From contig CAVJLL010000013.1 in NCBI GenBank assembly GCA_963650385.1, positions 1 to 60,062 on the forward strand: a stretch of 60,062 nt of DNA, read 5' to 3'. The notes under the pieces were generated by a model. It was not told the origin of the DNA. It saw nothing but the letters and a program-made list of their open reading frames with translations, and searched no databases. The DNA comes from CAG-791 sp963650385 (GTDB lineage Bacteria > Bacillota > Clostridia > Lachnospirales > Lachnospiraceae). The position numbers and the translations under genes were made by a program. Of the stretch, positions 8,897 through 16,107 are shown in pieces; positions within the stretch are counted from its first letter, which is position 1, and every line of letters begins with the position of its first letter.

Positions 8897-10282
8897 TTAC
8901 CGGACCTCCTTCGCCTTTACCGCGACATCATCGATGGTTCCGCAGTTAAAGAACGCATTCTCCGGGTACTGATCGGCCTCGCCGCCGAGGATCGCCTGGA
9001 AGCTGTCGATGGTCTTCTCGAGCGGAACGTACTGGCCCGGAATACCGGTGAACTGCTCTGCCACGGAGAAGGGCTGGGACAGGAAGTTACGAATCTTTCT
9101 GGCGCGGTACACCGTCTGCTTATCCTCGTCGGAGAGCTCCTCCATGCCGAGGATGGCGATGATGTCCTGCAGCTCCTTGTACTTCTGAAGCGTCTGCAGC
9201 ACAGCCTGTGCGGTCTGGTAGTGCTTCTTGCCGACGACGTTCTCCTCCAGAATACGGGAGGAGGACTCCAAAGGATCCACGGCCGGATAAATACCCTGCT
9301 CTACGATCTTACGGGACAATACGGTCGTTGCATCCAGGTGCGCGAAGGTCGTCGCCGGTGCCGGGTCTGTCAGGTCATCGGCAGGTACGTAAACAGCCTG
9401 AACCGAGGTGACCGATCCGTTCTTGGTCGAAGCGATTCGCTCCTGCAGCGCTCCCATCTCGGTTGCCAGCGTCGGCTGGTAGCCAACGGCTGAGGGCATG
9501 CGTCCCAGAAGGGCCGAAACCTCGGAGCCTGCCTGCGTGAAACGGAAGATGTTGTCGATGAAGAGCAGCACGTCCTTGTGCTCCACATCGCGGAAATACT
9601 CTGCCATGGTCAGTCCGGTCTCTGCCACTCTCATACGGGATCCCGGCGGCTCATTCATCTGTCCGAACACTAGGGCCGTATTCTTGATAACACCGGACTC
9701 TGTCATCTCACTCCAGAGATCGTTGCCCTCACGGGAACGCTCTCCGACACCGGTGAAGATGGAATATCCGCCGTGCTGCGTTGCGACGTTGTGGATCAGC
9801 TCCTGGATCAGCACCGTTTTGCCGACACCGGCGCCGCCGAACAGACCAACCTTGCCGCCCTTTGCGTACGGTGCGATCAGATCGATAACCTTGATGCCGG
9901 TCTCCAGGATTTCCTGAACCGGACTCTGATCCGTGAACTTGGGCGGCTTTCTGTGGATTTCCCAGCGCTCGCCCTCTACCGGGCCCTTGTCATCGATGGC
10001 ATCGCCCAGAACGTTGAACAGCCGTCCCAGCGTTCCGGCGCCAACCGGAACACTGATGCCGTGGCCCTCCGACATGACCGGCATGTCCTTCTGCAGGCCC
10101 TCACTGGCGGAGAGCATGATGCAGCGGACCATACTGCCGCCGATATGCTGTGCGACCTCCATCACCACCTTGGTCCCGTGATTATCAACCTGCAGAGCAG
10201 TGTTGATCACCGGAAGCGGCTTCTCATCGAACTGCACATCCACAACAGGTCCCATGACCTGTACAATTCTGCCGATTTGCAT
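8897..10282 (-). CDS. atpD: ATP synthase F1 subunit beta
   Basis: Catalytic nucleotide-binding subunit, 461 aa. The P-loop GGAGVGKT is at residues 149-156, with the catalytic-Glu strand near GERSREGNDL and Walker B at DVLLFIDNIFRFTQAGSE; the C-terminal domain carries a DELSEED-like MEELSDEDK segment. The ATG at 10282 is preferred: AGGAGG lies 11 bp away, whereas the in-frame TTG at 10291 is only 2 bp from it. Part of the atpBEFAGDC operon. Confidence 0.97.
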   Translation of the reverse strand: MQIGRIVQVMGPVVDVQFDEKPLPVINTALQVDNHGTKVVMEVAQHIGGSMVRCIMLSASEGLQKDMPVMSEGHGISVPVGAGTLGRLFNVLGDAIDDKGPVEGERWEIHRKPPKFTDQSPVQEILETGIKVIDLIAPYAKGGKVGLFGGAGVGKTVLIQELIHNVATQHGGYSIFTGVGERSREGNDLWSEMTESGVIKNTALVFGQMNEPPGSRMRVAETGLTMAEYFRDVEHKDVLLFIDNIFRFTQAGSEVSALLGRMPSAVGYQPTLATEMGALQERIASTKNGSVTSVQAVYVPADDLTDPAPATTFAHLDATTVLSRKIVEQGIYPAVDPLESSSRILEENVVGKKHYQTAQAVLQTLQKYKELQDIIAILGMEELSDEDKQTVYRARKIRNFLSQPFSVAEQFTGIPGQYVPLEKTIDSFQAILGGEADQYPENAFFNCGTIDDVAVKAKEVR

Positions 10283-10297
10283 AGATACCAATACCTC

Positions 10298-11254
10298 CTA
10301 CGCGGTTTCTGCCGCCTGCTTCTGCTGCAGACGTTTCCTCGCGCTTTCCTTTGCGCGCTGCTGCTGCCTGGCTCTTGCCTTGGCACCGGCGGCAATCTCC
10401 GTAATCTCCTGCGTAATCTGTCCCTGGCGCTGCCGGTTGTACTGAATGGACAGCTCCTGCACGAGCTTCTGCCCGGCCTTATTGGCGGCATCCATGGCCT
10501 CCATGCGGGCGAAATGCTCCGATGCATAGGACTCTACCAATGCAGAATAGATATAGCCCGACACAAAGTCCGGGATGATGTTGTCCAAGAGGAGCTTCGG
10601 ATTGGGCTCCAGGGAGAAGTCCTCCAGATGGATTCCCCCGATTCCCTGGAATCCCTGAAAGATGTTCTGATTCAGGCGTACCAGCGGAAGGAGCTCGATC
10701 ATCTCCGTCTCGAACTCCGCAGAGTTCTTCATCCGGGTGTAAATCATATACACCTCATCCACCTCGTGCGCACCGAACAGCTCCAGCATCTTGGATGCAA
10801 TCTGCCGGGAGCGGGACAGCGTCGGCTTCTGTGCGGTGTAATGAAATTCTCCGTCGATCGGGATGTGCCTTGCTTCAAAATAATGACGTCCGTATTCACC
10901 GACGATGAAGAGCATGTCATCGGCACCCGGCCGCAGACGCTCCTCCGTCATTTTCACCACGTTGTGGTTGTAGGAGCCGGCCAGACCCTTATCGGCCGTG
11001 ACACAGATGATGGCGCGGCGACGGTTAACCTTATCAACGCGGCTCTCGATGTACGGATGCTTGAAATCCTCCGGCAGATGCCGGATGACACGCTGCAGCA
11101 TGGACTGCAGCGCATAGAAGTACGGCTCCGTCGAAGCCAGTGCGCGCTTCGCGTTATTCAGTTTCGTTGAGGAGATCATGTACATGGCGTTCGTTATTTT
11201 GAGTGTGCTCTGAACGCTGTCGATTCTCTCTCTCGTCTCTCGAATCGAACCCAT
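10298..11254 (-). CDS. atpG: ATP synthase F1 subunit gamma
   Basis: Rotor shaft subunit, 318 aa, slightly longer than the usual 285-295. The N-terminal coiled-coil helix (SIRETRERIDSVQSTLKIT) and the C-terminal helix (MEAMDAANKAGQKLVQELS...NRQRQGQITQEITEI) are both present and conserved; the central Rossmann-like domain carries VTADKGLAGSYN. A C-terminal Lys/Arg/Gln-rich tail (AKARARQQQRAKESARKRL) extends past the usual end. It lies between atpA (12 bp) and atpD (15 bp). Confidence 0.95.
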   Translation of the reverse strand: MGSIRETRERIDSVQSTLKITNAMYMISSTKLNNAKRALASTEPYFYALQSMLQRVIRHLPEDFKHPYIESRVDKVNRRRAIICVTADKGLAGSYNHNVVKMTEERLRPGADDMLFIVGEYGRHYFEARHIPIDGEFHYTAQKPTLSRSRQIASKMLELFGAHEVDEVYMIYTRMKNSAEFETEMIELLPLVRLNQNIFQGFQGIGGIHLEDFSLEPNPKLLLDNIIPDFVSGYIYSALVESYASEHFARMEAMDAANKAGQKLVQELSIQYNRQRQGQITQEITEIAAGAKARARQQQRAKESARKRLQQKQAAETA

Positions 11255-11266
11255 GCTCTTACCCGG

Positions 11267-13069
11267 TTATTGCTCTTTCTCTTTCTGGAAATCATCCACT
11301 GCCATGAGGATCTGCGTCTTCAGATCGGCATCCAGATTGCCGTTCTTCTCGATCGATTCCACAATCTCCGGATGCTTGTCTTCAAACCAGGCAAACAGAT
11401 CGTTGCAATAGTCGCCGATCTGCTGCGGATCCACGTGAAGGAGCTTGCGGGACTGCGCAGCACACAGCAGAATCACCTCGCGTGCCGGGGACATCGGATG
11501 CTCGAGCGGCTGCTTGAGCATTGCCATCAGGACCTTTCCCTGCAGCAGCTGGTTCGTTGTTGCCTCATCCAGATCGGAGGAGAACTGTGTGAAGACCTCC
11601 ATCTCGCGGTACTGTGCCAGATCGATACGAAGGGATCCGGCTGCCTTCTTCATTGCCTTGGTCTGGGCTGCACCGCCGACACGGGATACCGACAGTCCGA
11701 CGTTGACGGCAGGCCGCTGTCCCTCGAAGAACAGGTCGCTCTCCAGGAAGATCTGTCCGTCGGTAATGGAGATGACGTTGGTCGGAATGTACGCCGACAC
11801 ATCGCCGTCCTGTGTTTCAATGATCGGAAGTGCGGTGATGGAGCCGCCGCCGAGCTTGTCTGAAAGTCTTGCGGAACGCTCCAGAAGTCTTGAATGCAGA
11901 TAGAATACGTCGCCGGGGTACGCCTCACGTCCCGGGCTTCTGCCCAGCAGGAGCGACAGTGCACGGTACGCAACTGCGTGCTTGGACAGATCATCATACA
12001 CGATCAGGACATCCTTTCCCTTGTGCATGAAGTACTCTGCCAGCGATGTGGCGGCATATGGTGCGATGTACTGAAGCGGTGCCGGATCGGATGCCGTGGA
12101 GCATACCACGATCGAATAGCTCATGGCATCGTGGCGGCGCAGCGTCTCCACCAGTGTTGCAACGGTGGATGCCTTCTGTCCGATGGCAACGTAAATGCAG
12201 ATGCAGTCACGTCCCTTCTGATTCAGAATGGTGTCCATCGCGATGGATGTTTTACCGGTCTGACGGTCGCCGATGATCAGCTCTCTTTGTCCGCGTCCGA
12301 TCGGGAACATGGAGTCGATGGCCAGAATGCCTGTCTCCAGCGGCACATTGACCGGCTGGCGGTCCACAATGCCGGGTGCCGGCTGCTCAATGGTGCGGTA
12401 GCCGTGCTCCGGAATGGCAATGCCGCCGTCAATGGGAGCGCCGAGTGCATTGACCACTCTTCCAATGTACTCATCACCAACGGGAATACCGGCGCGCTTG
12501 CCGGTGCCGACCACCTTGGAGCCTTCACCAATCGTGCCCTCGGTATCGAACAGAATGGCACCGATGGAATCGGCTTCGATGTTCTGAACCATTCCCTTTA
12601 CGCCGTTGTCGAAGAGAAGAATCTCTCCGTACATGACGTGGGCAAGTCCGTCGATGGTTACAATGCCGTCGCCGACGGTGAGGACCGTTCCTACCTCGGA
12701 CTTCTGCGCCTCAACGCGGAAATCGTCCGCCGCTGTGCGCAGGATCGACATGATCTTGTGCTCGCCGGCATCCTCTCTGGGGATCCGGGGCTCATTGCTC
12801 TCTCCGTTCCCTCTTCTTGCCAGAGCTTCGTCGATGCGGTTGGCAATCTGCTTGCTCCGTCCGTTGACGCTCCAGTCATACTCATCATTTCCGATGTCCA
12901 GGATGAAGCCGCCTCCGATGGAAGCGTCCTGAACGATTTCAAGCTCTACATCTTCCGGGCTTTCAGCGTTATACTGTCCTGCCAGGAATCTGCAGAAGCC
13001 CGCCCTCTGCTGTTCATCCGGCTGTGTCACACACCGAAGGACAGCCTTTATTTTCTGGTTTGTGCTCAT
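11267..13069 (-). CDS. atpA: ATP synthase F1 subunit alpha with fused delta C-terminal-like domain
   Basis: Regulatory nucleotide-binding subunit, 600 aa, about 100 longer than usual. Residues about 105-600 are a complete alpha: GTVLTVGDGIVTIDGLAH, P-loop GDRQTGKT at 267-274, and the conserved VGLSVSRVGGAAQTKAMK. The extra N-terminus (1-85) contains VELEIVQDASIGGGFILDIG (41-60) and DWSVNGRSKQI (65-75), which match the end of delta/OSCP (P-S-x-I-G-G-x-x-x-x-x-G, then D-x-S-x-x-x-x-L). Residues 86-104 form a charged linker. No separate atpH exists between atpF and atpA, so the delta C-domain appears to have been captured by alpha and the delta N-domain lost. A GTG at 13078 is an alternative start; GGAG spacing favours the ATG. 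Confidence 0.93.
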   Translation of the reverse strand: MSTNQKIKAVLRCVTQPDEQQRAGFCRFLAGQYNAESPEDVELEIVQDASIGGGFILDIGNDEYDWSVNGRSKQIANRIDEALARRGNGESNEPRIPREDAGEHKIMSILRTAADDFRVEAQKSEVGTVLTVGDGIVTIDGLAHVMYGEILLFDNGVKGMVQNIEADSIGAILFDTEGTIGEGSKVVGTGKRAGIPVGDEYIGRVVNALGAPIDGGIAIPEHGYRTIEQPAPGIVDRQPVNVPLETGILAIDSMFPIGRGQRELIIGDRQTGKTSIAMDTILNQKGRDCICIYVAIGQKASTVATLVETLRRHDAMSYSIVVCSTASDPAPLQYIAPYAATSLAEYFMHKGKDVLIVYDDLSKHAVAYRALSLLLGRSPGREAYPGDVFYLHSRLLERSARLSDKLGGGSITALPIIETQDGDVSAYIPTNVISITDGQIFLESDLFFEGQRPAVNVGLSVSRVGGAAQTKAMKKAAGSLRIDLAQYREMEVFTQFSSDLDEATTNQLLQGKVLMAMLKQPLEHPMSPAREVILLCAAQSRKLLHVDPQQIGDYCNDLFAWFEDKHPEIVESIEKNGNLDADLKTQILMAVDDFQKEKEQ

Positions 13070-13098
13070 ATTCTTCACGCTCCGTTAGCTGAATTCCT

Positions 13099-13581
13099 TC
13101 AGTTTTCCTTGCCTGCATGATCGGCAGACTCCAGGAACTGATCGTACAGATCCGAATCCTTGGCCTTTGCCGCCTGCTCGTGTGCCACATTCTTCAGCAT
13201 ATCCGCAATGTCGTTCTCGGCGAGCTGGCGCTCCTGCTCCGCAGCAAGCCGTGCCTTCTCCTTCGCAGAGGTGATGATGCCTTCTGCCTTCTGGCCGGCA
13301 TCTGCAACAATGCGGTCATATTCCTCGGTTGCCTTTGCCTTTGCGGCGGCAACGCTCCGTGCATTCTCTTCATCGATCTTCTGAAGGGACAGCTCATACT
13401 GCGCCTTCAGAGCATCTGCCTGCGCGGTCGTTTCCTCTGCCTGCTTCTTCTGTGCCTCTACATCGGCCTTTCTCTGATCCAGAATGTTATGCACCGGCTT
13501 GAACAGAAACTTTCTGAGCAGCACATACAGGATCAGAAGGTTGATGATGGTATAGAGAATGTTGCTGTCAATTCGTAGCAT
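13099..13581 (-). CDS. atpF: ATP synthase F0 subunit b
   Basis: Peripheral-stalk subunit, 160 aa. One N-terminal membrane helix (residues 8-24, NILYTIINLLILYVLL), the conserved RKFLFKPV boundary, then a long heptad-patterned helix rich in Ala, Glu, Lys and Gln to about 145. In-frame codons continue upstream of 13581, but that stretch is a repeat-bearing spacer; GGAG before this ATG and the family's normal start support 13581. It is the expected binding partner of the delta-like domain fused to AtpA. The gap to atpA is about 30 bp. Confidence 0.92.
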   Translation of the reverse strand: MLRIDSNILYTIINLLILYVLLRKFLFKPVHNILDQRKADVEAQKKQAEETTAQADALKAQYELSLQKIDEENARSVAAAKAKATEEYDRIVADAGQKAEGIITSAKEKARLAAEQERQLAENDIADMLKNVAHEQAAKAKDSDLYDQFLESADHAGKEN

Positions 13582-13606
13582 CGCTTTGTTTCTCCACTTC
13601 CTGTTA

Positions 13607-13675
13607 CTATTCAGGGCCCATTTGCAAAATCGCTGCTGTGCAGCGTTCTTTTGCTCATGCGGCTTTGTGTCCGGC
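13607..13675. repeat. Diverged, inverted family A repeat fragment between atpE and atpF
   Basis: CTATTCAGGGCCCATTTGCA and the following CAAAATCGCTGCTGTGCAGCG...TTCTTTTGCTCATGCGGC match the reverse complement of the right half of the 14067 element. It is truncated on the far side, where another short palindrome (GGCGCAGGAAACCTGCGCC) begins at 13672. This spacer of about 180 bp separates atpE from atpF. Confidence 0.6.
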
Positions 13676-13760
13676 GCAGGAAACCTGCGCCGAACGGCCT
13701 CTTGCTCCATGCATCTTCCGGAACACCGTTTCGTCCGGGTTCCCTGCCAAACAATTACTA

Positions 13761-13973
13761 TTACAGCATGAAGATGATCAGGATGCCCAGAACGAAGCCA
13801 TAAATAGCGGTTGCCTCTGCCAGAGCGGATCCGAGCAGCAGGTTTCTCATAATCTTGGAATCTGCCTCCGGCTGTCTTGCGATAGCGTCTACTGCGTGAG
13901 CGGTTGCAATTCCGATACCGATACCTGCGCCGATGCATGCGAGTGCTGCGATTCCTGCTCCAATTGCTGTCAT
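13761..13973 (-). CDS. atpE: ATP synthase F0 subunit c
   Basis: Rotor-ring proteolipid, 70 aa, a two-helix hairpin. The glycine-rich first helix (GAGIGIGIA, residues 15-23) and the polar loop ARQPEA (32-37) are standard; the ion-binding carboxylate is Glu53 in SALAEATAIYG. Compared with sodium-type rings, the Gln of helix 1 is Ile20 and the Ser after the Glu is Ala54, though Thr55 and Tyr58 remain. This favours proton coupling, as an inference. A strong AGGAGG-type site precedes the ATG. Long repeat-bearing spacers flank the gene on both sides. Confidence 0.96.
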   Translation of the reverse strand: MTAIGAGIAALACIGAGIGIGIATAHAVDAIARQPEADSKIMRNLLLGSALAEATAIYGFVLGILIIFML

Positions 13974-14066
13974 GATTCTTACCTCCTAGACTGGTTGTAT
14001 TGATACCCCGGTACACTGGTTTTAGCGTTCCGCAAACGGTGTATCGGACAACTACCTGTTTGTTGT

Positions 14067-14211
14067 CTATTCAGAGCCAAGCAAATTTGCATAAAATGCG
14101 CGAGTAATGCTTGCATTAACGAGCCCATTTTTGCAAATTTATTTGGCGAGAACGCCACATGAGCAAAAGAAAAGCTGCGCAGCAGCGATTTTGCGAATGG
14201 GCTCTGAATAG
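14067..14211. repeat. Family A repeat, intact 145-bp copy between atpB and atpE
   Basis: The ends are perfect inverted repeats, CTATTCAGAGCC and GGCTCTGAATAG. The sequence matches the copy at 50817-50960 with a single difference (GCGCAGC versus GCGTAGC) over about 143 bp. It contains inner palindromes (GCAAATTTGC, GCTGCGCAGC) and no long reading frame. It fills half of the 293-bp atpB-atpE spacer; the remainder shows no feature I can name. Confidence 0.85.
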
Positions 14212-14266
14212 TTACGTTTATTTATTACGATGCTGGGGTCAAAGGTCTTTTACCCCCAACGGTTGC

Positions 14267-15031
14267 CTACTCTTCTGCGGCAGCGCCTGCAATGGTGCGC
14301 TGCTTTTTTGTTTTGCGTGCCTTCTTCGGCTTGGGCTCCGTCGGCATCAGGGGCTCTGCTGCCTCGGCGATGAAGAGCGAGGTCAGGAAAACGAAGACGT
14401 ACGCCTGAATGAAGCCGTCGAAGATATCAAAATACATGCTGAATACCAGCGGCAGTCCCACCGGAAGGATCATCTCGATGAGCTCCATGATAACGAAGGA
14501 GCCGAGGACGTTGCCGAACAGACGCATGCACAGAGACAACGGACGGATGAAGATCTCGAGAATGTTGATGGGCGTTACAATCGCAATCGGCTGTGTGAAG
14601 CTCTTAATCCAGCCTCTTCCGCCCTTGACCTTGATGCCGGCATACTCGATCAGCACGATGCTCATCACGGCCAGTGCGATGGTGACGTTCATGTCCTTGG
14701 TCGGCGGCTTCATGCCCAGAAGTCCGATGATGTTGGACAGTCCGATGAATAAGAGCACGGTCGCGATGTATTCGCTGTACTCCTTCGCATCCGGTCCCAG
14801 CATATCCTGTGTGAAGCCGTCCAGCCAGTTCACAACGGTTTCTGCAATGACCTGACGCTTCCCGGGGTTCCACACGCGCATGTCTCTGGTCAGAAAGATC
14901 GCAAGTGCCACGAGAATGGCCATTACCACCCAGCTGATCACAACCGACTCCGCGATGCCGCCCAGAACGGGCACGGTAAACGCTGTATCCACGGTCAGTC
15001 GTTCCACCAATTCTGCTGCCATATCCTTCAT
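14267..15031 (-). CDS. atpB: ATP synthase F0 subunit a
   Basis: Proton-channel stator subunit, 254 aa. The essential Arg170 lies in LCMRLFGNVLGS. Further conserved segments are PTKDMNVTIALAVMS, then the last helix pair around GFIQAYVFVFLTSLFIAEA. The C-terminus has a basic, Lys-rich tail (KPKKARKTKKQR). AGGAGGG nine bases before the ATG at 15031 sets the start. This is the first gene of the atp operon. No atpI gene is seen upstream; 15032-15200 is the presumed leader/promoter region, with a TTGACA but no convincing -10 box. Confidence 0.94.
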   Translation of the reverse strand: MKDMAAELVERLTVDTAFTVPVLGGIAESVVISWVVMAILVALAIFLTRDMRVWNPGKRQVIAETVVNWLDGFTQDMLGPDAKEYSEYIATVLLFIGLSNIIGLLGMKPPTKDMNVTIALAVMSIVLIEYAGIKVKGGRGWIKSFTQPIAIVTPINILEIFIRPLSLCMRLFGNVLGSFVIMELIEMILPVGLPLVFSMYFDIFDGFIQAYVFVFLTSLFIAEAAEPLMPTEPKPKKARKTKKQRTIAGAAAEE

Positions 15032-15201
15032 AATGAAGTCCCTCCTGCCGCGCCGAAATCGCTCCGTATACATGCAGCCTGCTCAGCGCTTATCCGCCGA
15101 ATCACTGCAGTATGGCTTTCTTTCTGCGAGCGGTGCATCGGCTTGTTTGTCAAGATTTTCACAAGCTCCGCGCGACGTCTGTACTTTACTCCCAAGAAAT
15201 C

Positions 15202-15240
15202 AAAAAGTAAAGAGCATCCCCTGCTAAGGAATGCTCTTTT
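15202..15240. terminator. Hairpin terminator after the 3D-like protein gene
   Basis: AGAGCAT (15211-15217) pairs with ATGCTCT (15231-15237). An A-run (15202-15206) gives CTTTTTG on the minus strand and TTTT follows on the plus strand, so it may act in both directions. It ends the gene at 15285 and isolates the atp operon leader. Confidence 0.7.
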
Positions 15241-15284
15241 ACTCCGATTTGTCGACTGGCCGGCAATTTTTGACCAGTGCTGTA

Positions 15285-15902
15285 TTACCATGCAGTTGCA
15301 ATGTCAAAGGTGATGTTCGAGCGTCCGGCAAAGGCACCGGTATCACACACAATTCCGGTCCCGAGGCTCGTCTCTACCACGGTGCCGCGGGGATAAACCG
15401 ACAGGTTTGCCGCCACCATGATGTACTCGCCGAACATCTTGACGCCGTCATTGCGGATCCAGTACTCACTGGACGCGCTCTTTTTCTGAAGTCCGGCAAC
15501 GATCTTGCTCATGTTCAGATTGTAGTAGGTTTCCTTGCCGTTTGGTCCGTTGACTACGCCGTTCGTCTTGTTAAGGACTGCGCCGTTCCAGGTCTTGCTC
15601 TTGGTCTGGACGGCCAGCTCCTGCCGGCTTGTCTGCTCCTGGGCGGCCGTCTGCTCGTTTTTCTGCTGCTCGATCAGCTCCTGCAGCTGCAGCAGATACG
15701 CCTCGAGCGCCTCCTGATTGTCCGAAAGGCCCTCCAGATCCGTGCTGGTGCTGGCAATGGCGCTTTCTGCCGCCGCGTTGCCCGTGAGTATCTCCTCCGC
15801 TGCGGACACCGGCATCACCGTCCCGGGGATTCCGAGGACAAAGCTCAGGATAAGACACCCCAGCACAACACTGGTCAGTTTCTGAAATAATCGATAACGC
15901 AA
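15285..15902 (-). CDS. Exported protein with C-terminal 3D-like (double-psi barrel) domain
   Basis: Secreted protein of 205 aa, function unknown. A signal peptide (about residues 1-34, ending PVSAAEE) precedes a Gln/Glu-rich helical segment (45-95) and a C-terminal domain with ETYYNLNMSKIV, FGEYIMVAANLSVYPRGTVV and SLGTGIVCDTGAFA. The last part resembles the 3D/RlpA-like double-psi beta-barrel seen in clostridial cell-wall proteins; two of the three expected Asp are visible. No ATG fits: AAGGAG lies 6-7 bp before the TTG at 15902, with another TTG at 15908. A near-consensus promoter lies upstream. Cell-wall hydrolysis is a guess from family. Confidence 0.7.
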   Translation of the reverse strand: MRYRLFQKLTSVVLGCLILSFVLGIPGTVMPVSAAEEILTGNAAAESAIASTSTDLEGLSDNQEALEAYLLQLQELIEQQKNEQTAAQEQTSRQELAVQTKSKTWNGAVLNKTNGVVNGPNGKETYYNLNMSKIVAGLQKKSASSEYWIRNDGVKMFGEYIMVAANLSVYPRGTVVETSLGTGIVCDTGAFAGRSNITFDIATAW

Positions 15903-15917
15903 ATACAAACTCCTTTC

Positions 15918-15970
15918 AGCGAGATGGTCTCGCCGCGGAGAATGTTACGAAATTATTTCATTTTTGTCAA
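15918..15970 (-). promoter_or_regulatory. Strong SigA-type promoter with palindromic leader
   Basis: On the minus strand TTGACA (15965-15970), a 17-bp A/T-rich spacer, then TAACAT (15942-15947). Between it and the gene lies the perfect palindrome GCGAGATGGTCTCGC (15918-15932), a possible operator or 5'-UTR hairpin. Confidence 0.7.
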
Positions 15971-16014
15971 ATCCTGTAATTTTTTGGACTGCTCAGCACC
16001 AGCCGTTTCGTCAC

Positions 16015-16104
16015 TGTACAGACGCCAGCCACGACGGGTCCTGGCGGAGTTGTCCGGTTCGGGGACATTCTCCGCCACCCTGTCGCTTGGCTGGCGAATG
16101 TACG
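16015..16104. repeat. Family B repeat, most complete copy, after galT
   Basis: About 88 bp between GTACA..CGCCAGCC (16016-16030) and GGCTGGCG..TGTAC (16089-16103), a long inverted repeat. A second palindrome is nested inside: GGCGGAG...GTCC / GGGGAC...CTCCGCC. It carries the family core GGGTCCTGGCGGAGTTGTC. It begins 4 bp past the galT stop, so it is transcribed as a large double hairpin and may act as a 3'-end structure. Confidence 0.75.
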
Positions 16105-16107
16105 GTT

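Noticed and set aside
9773..11170. Open frame of 465 codons on the plus strand
   Set aside because: Antisense to atpD and atpG; no family resemblance.
13761..13973. Sodium-type (N-ATPase or Ilyobacter-like) c subunit
   Set aside because: Two of the key sodium ligands (helix-1 Gln, Ser after Glu) are replaced, and the operon order is that of a standard F-ATPase.
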